Numbered from the stretch's first letter, positions 1 to 6,857 are shown. The stretch is 7,485 nucleotides of DNA from JAAXZI01 sp045863575 (GCA_045863575.1 BTUC01000355.1:1-7485), one strand, 5' to 3'. Program-made: numbers and translations. Notes: generated by a model from the letters alone, not told the origin.

Positions 1-781
1 CCTCCAGGATGCGGCCCACCTGCCGGTCGGCGCGGGTGACGGCCGCATAGTACGTGCGGCGGGGTTCCGCGACCGCGGCATAGGGTTTCTTGTCGTCGTC
101 GGTTGCGGAGACGAGGTGATGAGTTTCGTGCAGCCAGAGATTCAGGTAGAACGGTGTGCCTTGAGTCTGCCGGATGAACTTCACCGCGTGATCCGTTGCG
201 GCCACGCTCAGCCACGAGGCGGCATGCCGGTCATGGGCGGACGCCTCGCCGCGAACCGCCTGGATGTTTGTGCCGTCGAAGACGTGCCGGCCGGGACCGG
301 TCCACACGGCCGCATCATCGAAGCCGTAGGCTGCCGGTAGCGGCGCGTCCGTCAGGATACCGCCGGAGAGATGCCACTTCCCGTAGTGCGCCGTGCGGTA
401 GCCAGCCTCTTTCAACACGCGTGGCAGCAAAGGCGCCTTCGGATCCAGCCAGTCCGGCATGTTGCGCTGAACGTTCAGATCGTGCGCGGCGAAGTGCTGG
501 TGCACGCCCCAGCGCGACGGGAACTGGCCGGTCATGATGCCCGTGCGGCTCGGCGAGCACACCGGGTTTACCACGGTGAAGCTTCTGAAATCCGTGCCCT
601 CACGCGCCAGCCGATCCAGATGCGGCGTTCGAATGTGCGGATGCCCGTGGCAGGCGAGATCGCCAAACCCGAGGTCGTCGGCATAGATGAAGACGATGTT
701 GGGCCTGGGCTGGGCGGCCTGGGCTTCTGCTGCGGCCGTGATGATACAAAGGGCAGTGCAGAGCCTGAGATTCCGCCGCAT
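1..781 (-). CDS. Secreted sulfatase (S1, arylsulfatase A-like), partial at 3' end
   Basis: N-terminal 260 residues of a formylglycine-dependent sulfatase, which hydrolyses sulfate esters, probably on polysaccharide, outside the cytoplasm. The translation opens with a short basic stretch and a hydrophobic segment (residues about 6-23), read as a Sec signal peptide. Next comes PNIVFIYADDLGFGD (27-41), with the paired Asp35/Asp36 of the family's metal site. The sulfatase signature NPVCSPSRTGIMTG follows, with Cys75 as the residue converted to formylglycine and Arg79 of the CxPSR core. The second signature is GYRTAHYGKWHLSGG (127-141), with Lys135 and His137. His218 in LWLHETHH resembles the conserved active-site histidine. 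All catalytic features expected in this half are intact. The ATG at 781 lies two bases after the stop of the upstream gene and has GGAGAAG seven bases before it. The exact substrate and S1 subfamily cannot be read from this fragment; the C-terminal half lies outside the window. Confidence 0.93.
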   Translation of the reverse strand, partial: MRRNLRLCTALCIITAAAEAQAAQPRPNIVFIYADDLGFGDLACHGHPHIRTPHLDRLAREGTDFRSFTVVNPVCSPSRTGIMTGQFPSRWGVHQHFAAHDLNVQRNMPDWLDPKAPLLPRVLKEAGYRTAHYGKWHLSGGILTDAPLPAAYGFDDAAVWTGPGRHVFDGTNIQAVRGEASAHDRHAASWLSVAATDHAVKFIRQTQGTPFYLNLWLHETHHLVSATDDDKKPYAAVAEPRRTYYAAVTRADRQVGRILE

Positions 782-783
782 GT

Positions 784-3700
784 TTATTCTTCTCCATCTG
801 TGCAGTTCGGATCGGCGGTCAGATTGGAGCCGCTATAGCATCGCTGGAATACCCCGAAGTCCTCCTGATCGATATCGCCGTCCGTATCAAAGTCTGCCGG
901 CAGAAACCCTGCCGACACGACCAACCGGCAGGTCACGGGAAGGTGTGCGGGGTTATAGGGGATCGCCGGTCCCGAAGCACATCCCGAGAAAAGATCGAAA
1001 TCCCAATCGTCCACCAGTCCATCGAAATCGAAATCCGCCGGCGAGAGGGGTAGCCACTCATAGGCGCCCATGTCAACGATCGGCGAAGTGCCGGCGCCCG
1101 TATCGACAACGGCCGGGTTGTCCATCAGCCGTGCATTACCCAGCACATCCAGCGCCGGCAGGGGCTGGAAATCAACTGCATGGATGTCAGTGTCCACATC
1201 GTTGTTCCCGGCGTCGATGCACGGAGAGGCAGGCTGTAGCCGCAAGTCTCCGGCCGCAGCATTCACAAAGAGCGGATCGGCCGTGATATTCGTCCCGCCG
1301 CCATGGCCGGCCGGGACACAACTGTAGCTGACGTTCCAGCCTGCCCCGCTCATCTGGGCGTCTACCGGTGAGTTGGACCAGACGATGCAGTTGGTCATCG
1401 TGGGGTTTCCACCCGCGATGGCGCCCCCTGCGTTTACGGCAAGGTTGGCCGTGAACGTGCAGTTGGTCAGCGTCGGATCACTCTTGAAGTTGAAGATGGC
1501 TCCACCCAAGCTGGCTTGATTACCGGTGAAGACGCAGTTCACCATGGCGGGATGACTGCTGCTGTTGAAGACGCCGGCGCCGTGTCCGAGTGCCAGGTTC
1601 CCTGCGAAAGTACAGTTGATGAGCGTAGGCGAGCTCTGATCCAGGTAAATGCCCGCGCCCGTACTGTCCGCCCCCTGAGCATCCGCGTTGCCGCCCATAA
1701 TCTGGAATCCATCCAGGATGGCCGTGAAATCAGTACCAACACCGGTGACCACGTGGTAACTGTTGTCCGAGTAGTTGGCGAAGCCGGCGCCGTCATCGCC
1801 GGCCAGATCCCCGCTGAGGACGGTGGGATGTCGCGACGGCCGACGACTGCTCCATTCGCCGCCGCCGGGAGGGAAACCTCCCAAGACCGCAAGGGAATTC
1901 CTCAATCGGAAGGTGCCCGATCGATCGCCGGTATGCGTGCCGCTGGTCCAGTCGGAATCCGGTCGGTAAGTCCCCGCAGCCACCAGGATTTCCAGAACCT
2001 CGGGATACAGGGCGGCAGCGTCGAGCGCAAGGCGCAGTTCCTTGAAGGCGTTGGTCCAGTCCCGGCCATTGTTCACCCCCGTGGCGCCGGCGTCGACGAA
2101 CACGACAACGGGCGGCGGATCATTGTCCTCTTCCACGGCTTGCACGTCGCATGGGCGAATGCCCGGTGCACTGATGCGGATGGTCGCGGTGCCGTCGAAC
2201 CAGTCGTCATCCTCGGCGGCATCCAGGATCACCGGTTGATAGGTCGCGTAGTTGGAGGAATCGAAGACCAGCGTGGAGCCGATGATAACATGGAGGTCCG
2301 GGTCGCCGGAATGCCGCTCGACCTTTGCGGTGAGCGTGCCCTTGGGGTCTTGACCCAGCCTGACCAGGAACGCCGCGACGCCTGCGGCGAGCTTGCCGTG
2401 CGGCGAAGGCGGAATGGCTCCTTCGGGAACCGTGACCGGCCCACCGACAATGCGGAAGTGCGGAATGGGACCTTCGTAGGCGCCCATGTCCACGATCTGG
2501 TTGAAAACACGCGGGGCGCCGGCCAGGTCGAGCGGTGTGGGTTCGGCAAAGTCGCGGTCTTGATCCAGATCGCCTGCGTCCGGTGCAATCTGGGCATTGT
2601 CGCCGCTGTCCAGGCAGGGCGACTCGGGAAGCAGTCGCAGATCACCGGCGGGGGCATCCGCGAACAATGGGTCTGCACTCACGTTGGCCACGCCGGGATA
2701 GAGGCTTACAGAAGTCTGGACGCAGGAGTGGCTGACCAGGGGAGGTGGTGCGCTGTAGACGTGAATCTGCCGGTGTTCCAGGGGGCGGGAACTGGCGTCG
2801 CTGTTGCCCCAGATGATGGAATTGCTGATGGTGACGTTGCTGGCATCCACGAAAAGGCCGCCCCCGCCATCTATGCTGTTGGTGCCCTGCGCTGCGTTCG
2901 CGGTCACGGTGCAGTTTGTGATCGTGGCGATGGAGTTACTGAAGCAGGCGATAGCTCCACCGCCGAAAGGTGAGTAGCCGACTGAGGGGAGTCCCCGGGA
3001 GATGTTGCTCCGGAATCGGCAGTTGTTCACCGTCACGTTGGCGCCGTAGGCGAGCACGCCTCCACCGTCGCCGGCCGCGATGTTGCCCTCCAATATGCAG
3101 TTCGCGAGCGTCAGGCCGGCTGATTCGACGTGAACGGCGCCGCCGAAGTCTCCGGTGTTTTCAGCGAATGCGCAGTTGACCAGCGTTCCGTGTACGGTGC
3201 CTCGCAGCCGCACGGCTGCGCCGCGCTTGGCGGTGTTGCCGCTGAATGCGGAACTTCGCAACCACAGAACACCCACGCCGGCACCGTACACCGCGCCGCC
3301 CGCCTCCGTGGCCCGGTTGCCGGTGAAGGAGCAGTCGTCGATGGCAGTGTTGGTATTCGTGTTGAGGATAGCGCCGCCGTCCCCCACACTCAGGTTGGCC
3401 AGGAAGCTACAGCGTTGTACGGTGGGGCGGCCGCCCTGATTGCACATCGCTCCTCCGCCATCATTGCTGCCCGCGTCGCCGAAGCCTGCCTGGTTAGCGG
3501 CGAAGGTGCAGCCGATGATCTGCGGGCTGGAATTCAGATTGAACAAGCCGCCGCCGCGATCATTGAGTGCGGGCCCATTGGCGTTGCCACCGCTGATGGT
3601 AAACCCGTCGATGACTGTGCCGATGCCTACGCCGGTCGCGGTGACCACGTGGTAGCTGTTCTCCGCGTAGTGGGCGAAGTCCGGCCCGTCGTCCCCGTTG

Positions 3701-6465
3701 AGATCTCCACTCAGCACGGTTGGGTTGGCGGCAGGGTCTCTCTGCTCGATCTGCTGCTCGGTGCCCGCAAAGCCTCCATAGAGCGAAACGCAATCCACCA
3801 AGCGGAAGGAGGCAGTGCGAGGATTGTTCGGGTCGCTGCGATGCGTAGGGACGTATCGGCCGGTGGCGACCCAGACCTGTTCGCCTTCGCCGGCGGCGGT
3901 GAGCGCGTCCTGAAGGTTGAGGAAGGCATCCGTCCAACTCGTTCCATCGGCGGTCCCGCTGGCACGGGCATCAACGAACCAGACGCGGCCTGCATCGCAT
4001 GCATCGCCCAGACCATCGCCGTCACAGTCGGACTGATTGGCATTGGGCAGTGCGGGGCAGTTGTCGCAGGCGTCCGCGACACCATCGCCATCGGCGTCCG
4101 GATCGAGACCGGTTTCACAGGCGTCCCCGGTACCGTCCGCATCGCAATCGGCCTGATCCGGGTTAGGGATACCGAGGCAATTGTCGCAGAAGTCGCCAAC
4201 TCCGTCCCTGTCGCCGTCGGTTTGCTCGGGATTGGCCGTTTCCGGACAGTTGTCGCAGGTGTCTACCAGGCCGTCGCTGTCCGCGTCGGTCTCGCACACG
4301 TCCGGGACGCCGTTCAGGCCGCAGTCGCTGGCGCATGGGTCCGGACCGGCGCTCAGGAAGGACCAGCTCAGGACATCGTGGTTCTCCACGGCCGCACCCG
4401 TGGCGGCTGTGAAGCCGACCCATGCCCTTCCATCCGTCAGGTCCAGCAAGGGCCCCAGATCTAACTGGGCGACCACCATCGGAGACGATACGTCATCCAG
4501 ATAAACCTTCAGGATGCCCGGCTGGTATACGATGGTGAGCGTATGAACGCCGCCATCCTCCAGCACTTCGACACCCAGAGCCGCCCCCAGGGAGTACTGG
4601 TCGTCCGGGCTGTTGCCCAGGGTCCCGCGGGTCTGGATGCTGATGTGATGGTTATCGGGGTCGCGGTACTCGGTGTTGCAGAACATATCGATTTCGACGG
4701 CCAGGCTGCGGCGGATACCGCCTGAGCCTGGCGTGTAGTCGCCATAGCCCATCGCTCCGCCATATGGACCTAGCGCGGACGGGGAATGGTCCTGAATCAC
4801 GAAGGCCATTCCATCTCCGCCGCCGCCCCATGGATCCGAATAGCCCTCAGGCTCGCTGATCTGAAACTGGAACGTGGTGGTGAAACCCTTGGCGACATGC
4901 TGCCGGGTGGCATGCCAGACGGCGCCACTGACGTAAGTGCGCCTTGGCGTGAGCCTCAGCCGCTTGAAAGGCGCGAAGAGGTGGGTGGACCCACGCAGCA
5001 GAAAGTCGGCAGTGCTTGTGAACTCCCGGTAGCTGAACCCGGCGCCGCAGTAGAGGTCACACTCGTCGGGAACGCCATTGCCATCACAATCCGGGCTCAG
5101 CCCGGCTCCGATGGCGCAAGCGTCGGCGATGCCGTCGCCGTCGCAGTCCCGCTGGTCGGGGTTGGGGTACTCGACGCAGTTGTCACAGGCGTCCGGAACG
5201 CCGTCTCCGTCCGTGTCAGGAAGACCGGACAGGCCGACCAGAACGTAGGCTGAGCCGGAGTTGACGAAATTGACAGAGTTGTTCTTGGCCCCCAGAAGAG
5301 CGGTATCCGCGTCCAGCGCTAAAGAGATGCCGAACTGATCGCCTGTGCCCGCGTCGGAGGCCAGCAGCGCAGCCTGCTGCTGCCATCCAGACTCCTCCCG
5401 AACGAAGAGGTAGGCGGCGCCTATTGTGCCGGATGGCAGGGTGTACATCGGCGCTCCCACCATGGCCCGTCCGTCGCCAAGTGCCACTGCCGTGCCGAAA
5501 GCTGCGCCTGCGGCGGCATCGGAGGCCGTCAGTTTGGCGGTCTGTTCCCAGGAGGATCCGTTGTAATGAAACACATAGGCGGAGCCGGAATTCGAACCGG
5601 CGTCGTCGTCGTACCGAGCTCCGATGAGGATGTCCGCGCCTTGAACAGCAACGCTGTACCCGAACATGTCGCCGCCGGCCGCATCCAAGGCGCTCAGCTT
5701 AGCCTGCTCGACCCAATCGTCGTCGTTGGCCCGGAATACATAGGCGACTCCCGAAAAAATGGATCCCGATCGCCCATTATACGTGCCGGTCACCACCGTG
5801 TCCGCGTCGATTGCCACGGCCAGTCCGAACCGGCTAGCGTTTGCGGGGTCGGAAGGCCGAAGCTGGTGCGTCTGGCTCCAGGAGCCGCCTTGGTTCTGAA
5901 AAACGTAAACCAACCCGGTGCCGGAGGTCACTCCATCATTCCAGGACTGATAGGGAGCGCCTACCGCGAGGGTGTCCTCGCTGATGGCGACTGATGCTCC
6001 GAACTGATAACCGCCTTGGGGATCCGCGACGGTCAGTTTGGCTGTCTGTATCCAGGTGGCTTCCACATGGCGATATACATAGACGGCGCCGGTGTCTACG
6101 ACGGTGCTGTCGTGTCGCGGTGCACCGATCACGGCCGTGTCGCCTTCGATGGCTACGGCATACCCGAATTGATCTGTCGGCAGGGCGTCATCGCCAATCA
6201 GCCTGGCCACCTGCGTCCACTCTCGATCGTTGCGTTGAAAGATGTAGGCGGCCCCGGTGCCGGCGTCCGTCGGGGCGCCCACCAGCGCGGTGTCCCCGCT
6301 GACGTCGACGGCCATCCCGAACTGGGCACCGCCGGCGGCGGGCTCCGGAATGAGCATGGCCTGCTCGCACGGGGCCGCGTGAGCGCCGGAAATCAGCCAA
6401 CAGGTGAACGCCACAGAGATCAAGCCAGCCGGGATACCGCGGTGAGGAAGGCCACAGGGCATCAT
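784..6465 (-). CDS. Giant secreted modular protein: FG-GAP propeller, TSP3 repeats, L-type lectin, two beta-helices, dockerin-like tail
   Basis: Encodes 1,893 residues. A signal peptide (hydrophobic core about 11-26, cleavage predicted after AHA at 30) sends it out of the cytoplasm. Domains in order: seven FG-GAP units (43-412); TSP3-like calcium repeats (416-470); L-type lectin (478-705); a second TSP3-like run (709-825); a right-handed beta-helix of Pmp/choice-of-anchor Q type (828-1331); a Calx-beta-like sandwich (about 1335-1447); a second shorter beta-helix (1453-1803); and two dockerin-like calcium loops (1810-1876). No transmembrane segment or sorting signal follows the tail. The lectin suggests glycan binding and the rest looks structural or adhesive; no catalytic domain is recognised. 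GGAGG at 6470-6474 sits four bases from the first ATG (6465) and seven from the second (6462), so the second Met may be the true start. It is the first gene of a unit with the sulfatase at 781. The overall function is inferred. Confidence 0.93.
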   Translation of the reverse strand: MMPCGLPHRGIPAGLISVAFTCWLISGAHAAPCEQAMLIPEPAAGGAQFGMAVDVSGDTALVGAPTDAGTGAAYIFQRNDREWTQVARLIGDDALPTDQFGYAVAIEGDTAVIGAPRHDSTVVDTGAVYVYRHVEATWIQTAKLTVADPQGGYQFGASVAISEDTLAVGAPYQSWNDGVTSGTGLVYVFQNQGGSWSQTHQLRPSDPANASRFGLAVAIDADTVVTGTYNGRSGSIFSGVAYVFRANDDDWVEQAKLSALDAAGGDMFGYSVAVQGADILIGARYDDDAGSNSGSAYVFHYNGSSWEQTAKLTASDAAAGAAFGTAVALGDGRAMVGAPMYTLPSGTIGAAYLFVREESGWQQQAALLASDAGTGDQFGISLALDADTALLGAKNNSVNFVNSGSAYVLVGLSGLPDTDGDGVPDACDNCVEYPNPDQRDCDGDGIADACAIGAGLSPDCDGNGVPDECDLYCGAGFSYREFTSTADFLLRGSTHLFAPFKRLRLTPRRTYVSGAVWHATRQHVAKGFTTTFQFQISEPEGYSDPWGGGGDGMAFVIQDHSPSALGPYGGAMGYGDYTPGSGGIRRSLAVEIDMFCNTEYRDPDNHHISIQTRGTLGNSPDDQYSLGAALGVEVLEDGGVHTLTIVYQPGILKVYLDDVSSPMVVAQLDLGPLLDLTDGRAWVGFTAATGAAVENHDVLSWSFLSAGPDPCASDCGLNGVPDVCETDADSDGLVDTCDNCPETANPEQTDGDRDGVGDFCDNCLGIPNPDQADCDADGTGDACETGLDPDADGDGVADACDNCPALPNANQSDCDGDGLGDACDAGRVWFVDARASGTADGTSWTDAFLNLQDALTAAGEGEQVWVATGRYVPTHRSDPNNPRTASFRLVDCVSLYGGFAGTEQQIEQRDPAANPTVLSGDLNGDDGPDFAHYAENSYHVVTATGVGIGTVIDGFTISGGNANGPALNDRGGGLFNLNSSPQIIGCTFAANQAGFGDAGSNDGGGAMCNQGGRPTVQRCSFLANLSVGDGGAILNTNTNTAIDDCSFTGNRATEAGGAVYGAGVGVLWLRSSAFSGNTAKRGAAVRLRGTVHGTLVNCAFAENTGDFGGAVHVESAGLTLANCILEGNIAAGDGGGVLAYGANVTVNNCRFRSNISRGLPSVGYSPFGGGAIACFSNSIATITNCTVTANAAQGTNSIDGGGGLFVDASNVTISNSIIWGNSDASSRPLEHRQIHVYSAPPPLVSHSCVQTSVSLYPGVANVSADPLFADAPAGDLRLLPESPCLDSGDNAQIAPDAGDLDQDRDFAEPTPLDLAGAPRVFNQIVDMGAYEGPIPHFRIVGGPVTVPEGAIPPSPHGKLAAGVAAFLVRLGQDPKGTLTAKVERHSGDPDLHVIIGSTLVFDSSNYATYQPVILDAAEDDDWFDGTATIRISAPGIRPCDVQAVEEDNDPPPVVVFVDAGATGVNNGRDWTNAFKELRLALDAAALYPEVLEILVAAGTYRPDSDWTSGTHTGDRSGTFRLRNSLAVLGGFPPGGGEWSSRRPSRHPTVLSGDLAGDDGAGFANYSDNSYHVVTGVGTDFTAILDGFQIMGGNADAQGADSTGAGIYLDQSSPTLINCTFAGNLALGHGAGVFNSSSHPAMVNCVFTGNQASLGGAIFNFKSDPTLTNCTFTANLAVNAGGAIAGGNPTMTNCIVWSNSPVDAQMSGAGWNVSYSCVPAGHGGGTNITADPLFVNAAAGDLRLQPASPCIDAGNNDVDTDIHAVDFQPLPALDVLGNARLMDNPAVVDTGAGTSPIVDMGAYEWLPLSPADFDFDGLVDDWDFDLFSGCASGPAIPYNPAHLPVTCRLVVSAGFLPADFDTDGDIDQEDFGVFQRCYSGSNLTADPNCTDGEE
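789..795 (-). promoter_or_regulatory. Ribosome binding site of the sulfatase gene, inside the end of the upstream gene
   Basis: GGAGAAG on the minus strand ends seven bases before the ATG at 781. It overlaps the last sense codons (Gly-Glu-Glu) of the giant gene, whose TAA is at 784-786. With only two bases between stop and start, ribosomes ending on the first gene are well placed to reinitiate on the second. Confidence 0.75.
826..1041 (-). other. C-terminal dockerin-like pair of calcium loops
   Basis: Residues 1809-1880 of the giant protein contain two F-hand-like loops, DFDFDGLVDDWDF (1811-1823) and DFDTDGDIDQEDF (1858-1870). Each is followed by an FxxC segment (FSGC, FQRC). The pairing matches type I dockerin organisation, and this exact tail style is common on secreted proteins of Planctomycetota. 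In cellulosomes dockerins bind cohesins; whether these tails do so is unknown, and no cohesin is present in the window. Confidence 0.75.
1057..2109 (-). repeat. Right-handed beta-helix module 2, shorter paralogue of module 1
   Basis: Residues 1453-1803 of the giant protein. It repeats the order of module 1: VVFVDAGATGVNNGRDWTNA opening, AAGTYRP strand, HPTVLSGDLAGDDG, NSYHVVTG, ILDGFQIMGGNAD, then coils, DPLFVNAAAGDLRL, SPCIDAGNN and VDMGAYE. Only four NCxFxxN-type coils are present, against nine in module 1. The two modules clearly arose by internal duplication and then diverged in coil number and sequence. The module is separated from module 1 by a Calx-beta-like domain (coding positions 2125-2463). 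Confidence 0.85.
2473..3984 (-). repeat. Right-handed beta-helix module 1 (Pmp-like/choice-of-anchor Q)
   Basis: Residues 828-1331 of the giant protein. The module opens with WFVDARASGTADGTSWTDAF and a VWVATGRYVP strand and closes with DPLFADAPAGDLRL, then SPCLDSGDN and VDMGAYE. Between them I count nine coils of the NCxFxxN type (from IIGCTFAANQ at about 983 to ISNSIIWGNS at about 1213), many preceded by GGGA or GGAV turns. This is the parallel beta-helix pattern of secreted bacterial proteins. It resembles a polysaccharide lyase fold, but no catalytic motif is recognised, so a structural or adhesive role is more likely. Confidence 0.85.
3991..4341 (-). repeat. Thrombospondin type 3-like calcium repeats, cluster 2
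   Basis: Residues 709-825 of the giant protein carry about six consecutive Asp-rich units, including DADSDGLVDTCDNC, DGDRDGVGDFCDNC, DCDADGTGDAC, DADGDGVADACDNC and DCDGDGLGDAC. They are separated by NPxQxD-type linkers. The pattern is typical of TSP3 repeats, which bind several calcium ions per unit. It forms the joint between the lectin and the first beta-helix. Confidence 0.9.
4351..5034 (-). other. L-type (legume-like) lectin domain
   Basis: Residues about 478-705 of the giant protein. Key stretches are GDGMAFVIQDHS (550-561), LAVEIDMFCNTEYRDPDNHH (588-607) and VENHDVLSWSF (693-703), which match the three hallmark segments of concanavalin A-like lectins. Aligned without gaps to concanavalin A residues 8-24, Glu591, Asp593, Asn597, Asp602 and His607 fall on the manganese/calcium ligands Glu8, Asp10, Asn14, Asp19 and His24. 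Asp551 falls on sugar-binding Asp208. Carbohydrate binding is therefore likely; the specific sugar cannot be predicted. The alignment is from memory of the reference sequence. Confidence 0.87.
5056..5220 (-). repeat. Thrombospondin type 3-like calcium repeats, cluster 1
   Basis: Residues 416-470 of the giant protein hold three Asp-rich units: DTDGDGVPDACDNC, DCDGDGIADAC and DCDGNGVPDECD. Each has the DxDxDGxxDxC calcium-binding pattern with paired cysteines. The cluster links the propeller to the lectin domain and should be rigid when loaded with calcium. Confidence 0.9.
5230..6339 (-). repeat. Seven FG-GAP repeats (FG-GAP_2 type), predicted seven-bladed beta-propeller
   Basis: Within the giant protein the Phe-Gly pair recurs at residues 49, 100, 155, 213, 268, 323 and 378, a period of 51-58 residues. 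Each unit follows the scheme FGxxVAxxxDTxxVGAP, then an AYVF-like strand and a W-x-Q strand with KL. Seven units suit a closed propeller like that of integrin alpha chains. The Asp-rich DxDxDG calcium loops of integrin blades are not visible, so this matches the bacterial FG-GAP_2 form. Units 4 and 5 have lost the GAP proline (VTGTYN, LIGARY). Confidence 0.9.
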
Positions 6466-6469
6466 CTAA

Positions 6470-6474
6470 CCTCC
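6470..6474 (-). promoter_or_regulatory. Ribosome binding site of the giant gene
   Basis: Perfect GGAGG on the minus strand, four bases before the ATG at 6465 and seven before the ATG at 6462. Its spacing favours the second of the two adjacent Met codons. Confidence 0.75.
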
Positions 6475-6540
6475 AATTTCAACTGTCGTTCAAGGTTGTT
6501 CCAGAGGTTCTGGCCGAAATGAGCGTCGGCCGGAGCGGAC

Positions 6541-6567
6541 ATTATACCGGCCATCTGCGACTGGCAA
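6541..6567 (-). promoter_or_regulatory. Candidate sigma-70 type promoter for the giant gene-sulfatase unit
   Basis: On the minus strand a perfect TATAAT lies at 6546-6541. Upstream is TTGCCA (6567-6562, five of six to consensus) with a short 15-base spacer, or TTTGCC with a 16-base spacer. Transcription would start near 6534, giving a leader of about 70 bases before the ATG. It stands out in an otherwise GC-rich region and sits at the expected distance. The short spacer may mean a weak or activator-dependent promoter. Not experimentally supported. Confidence 0.45.
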
Positions 6568-6578
6568 AGCGCTTTGCC
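6563..6578. promoter_or_regulatory. Perfect 16-bp palindrome, candidate operator
   Basis: GGCAAAGC followed directly by its reverse complement GCTTTGCC. The central AAGCGCTT fits the AANCGNTT core typical of LacI/GalR-family operators, though the outer bases differ from the TG...CA ends of that consensus. It overlaps the -35 region of the leftward promoter candidate, a position that suits repression. The binding protein is unknown. Confidence 0.4.
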
Positions 6579-6631
6579 CAGCCTGGCGCCTTCTAGCATT
6601 GGGAATACTTCATTATTGGGAAAAAAACCTC

Positions 6632-6660
6632 TTGACATCTAGAGTGACTATTCGTAAGCT
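6632..6660 (+). promoter_or_regulatory. Candidate rightward promoter for the lipoprotein gene
   Basis: Perfect TTGACA (6632-6637), a 17-base spacer, then TAAGCT (6655-6660), only three of six to the -10 consensus. An A/T-rich patch (6598-6627) lies directly upstream, as in promoters with UP-like elements. It would give a leader of roughly 190 bases before the GTG at 6858. Confidence 0.3.
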
Positions 6661-6845
6661 CGCCTTCGAGAAGCTGCCGGGTTGAAGCTCCGCGAGCTTG
6701 TCTGGTCGTGCCTTCATTTCCGACTGCGTTCAAAATCCATCAGCAGGGGGGCGAGGTCTGACCCCACGCGTTACGACGCGGGCTTACAGCGCGCGGTGTC
6801 AGTCGCCCGGTACCCATTTCTGTCGGTCCCTAAGACGGCTACATG

Positions 6846-6850
6846 AGGAG
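6846..6850 (+). promoter_or_regulatory. Ribosome binding site that decides a GTG start
   Basis: AGGAG followed by a seven-base spacer and GTG at 6858. The in-frame ATG at 6843 lies immediately before this motif and has no Shine-Dalgarno sequence of its own, so the GTG is the better start. Confidence 0.65.
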
Positions 6851-6857
6851 TGGAACC

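Larger units (their letters stand above)
6466..6857. other. Divergent intergenic region
   Basis: About 390 bases between the divergently transcribed giant gene and lipoprotein gene. It contains the two promoter candidates, the 16-bp palindrome and a direct pair of ATTGGGAA (6598-6605 and 6615-6622). It also holds a small hairpin, AAGCTC-CGC-GAGCTT, at 6685-6699. The right part (6700-6840) has no convincing gene, RNA or terminator; a 60-codon frame there lacks any recognisable protein feature. Confidence 0.7.

Noticed and set aside
371..1286. Plus-strand open frames across the sulfatase and the end of the giant gene
   Set aside because: They overlap the sulfatase signature region and the dockerin-like tail on the other strand, which are firmly identified; the plus-strand translations are Arg/Pro-rich and featureless.
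1516..2973. Long plus-strand open frame of 485 codons opposite the giant gene
   Set aside because: It is the codon-for-codon reverse complement of the minus-strand gene and stays open only because that gene avoids TTA, CTA and TCA codons. It shows no recognisable domain or start signal.
2473..3984. Beta-helix as a pectate lyase or other polysaccharide lyase
   Set aside because: The coil pattern is right, but no catalytic lyase motif is visible, and the module ends match structural choice-of-anchor Q type proteins.
3130..4464. Long plus-strand open frame of 444 codons opposite the giant gene
   Set aside because: Same register as above. Its Val/Gly-rich periodicity is the mirror of the NCxFxxN coils and DxDxDG repeats on the real strand.
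6685..6699. Hairpin AAGCTC-CGC-GAGCTT as a possible terminator
   Set aside because: The stem is only six base pairs, no T run follows, and no gene ends nearby.
6745..6765. GGTCTGACC with flanking G and C runs, resembling intergenic GGGGTCAGACC-type repeats
   Set aside because: Only one imperfect copy in the window; without other copies there is no support for a repeat family.
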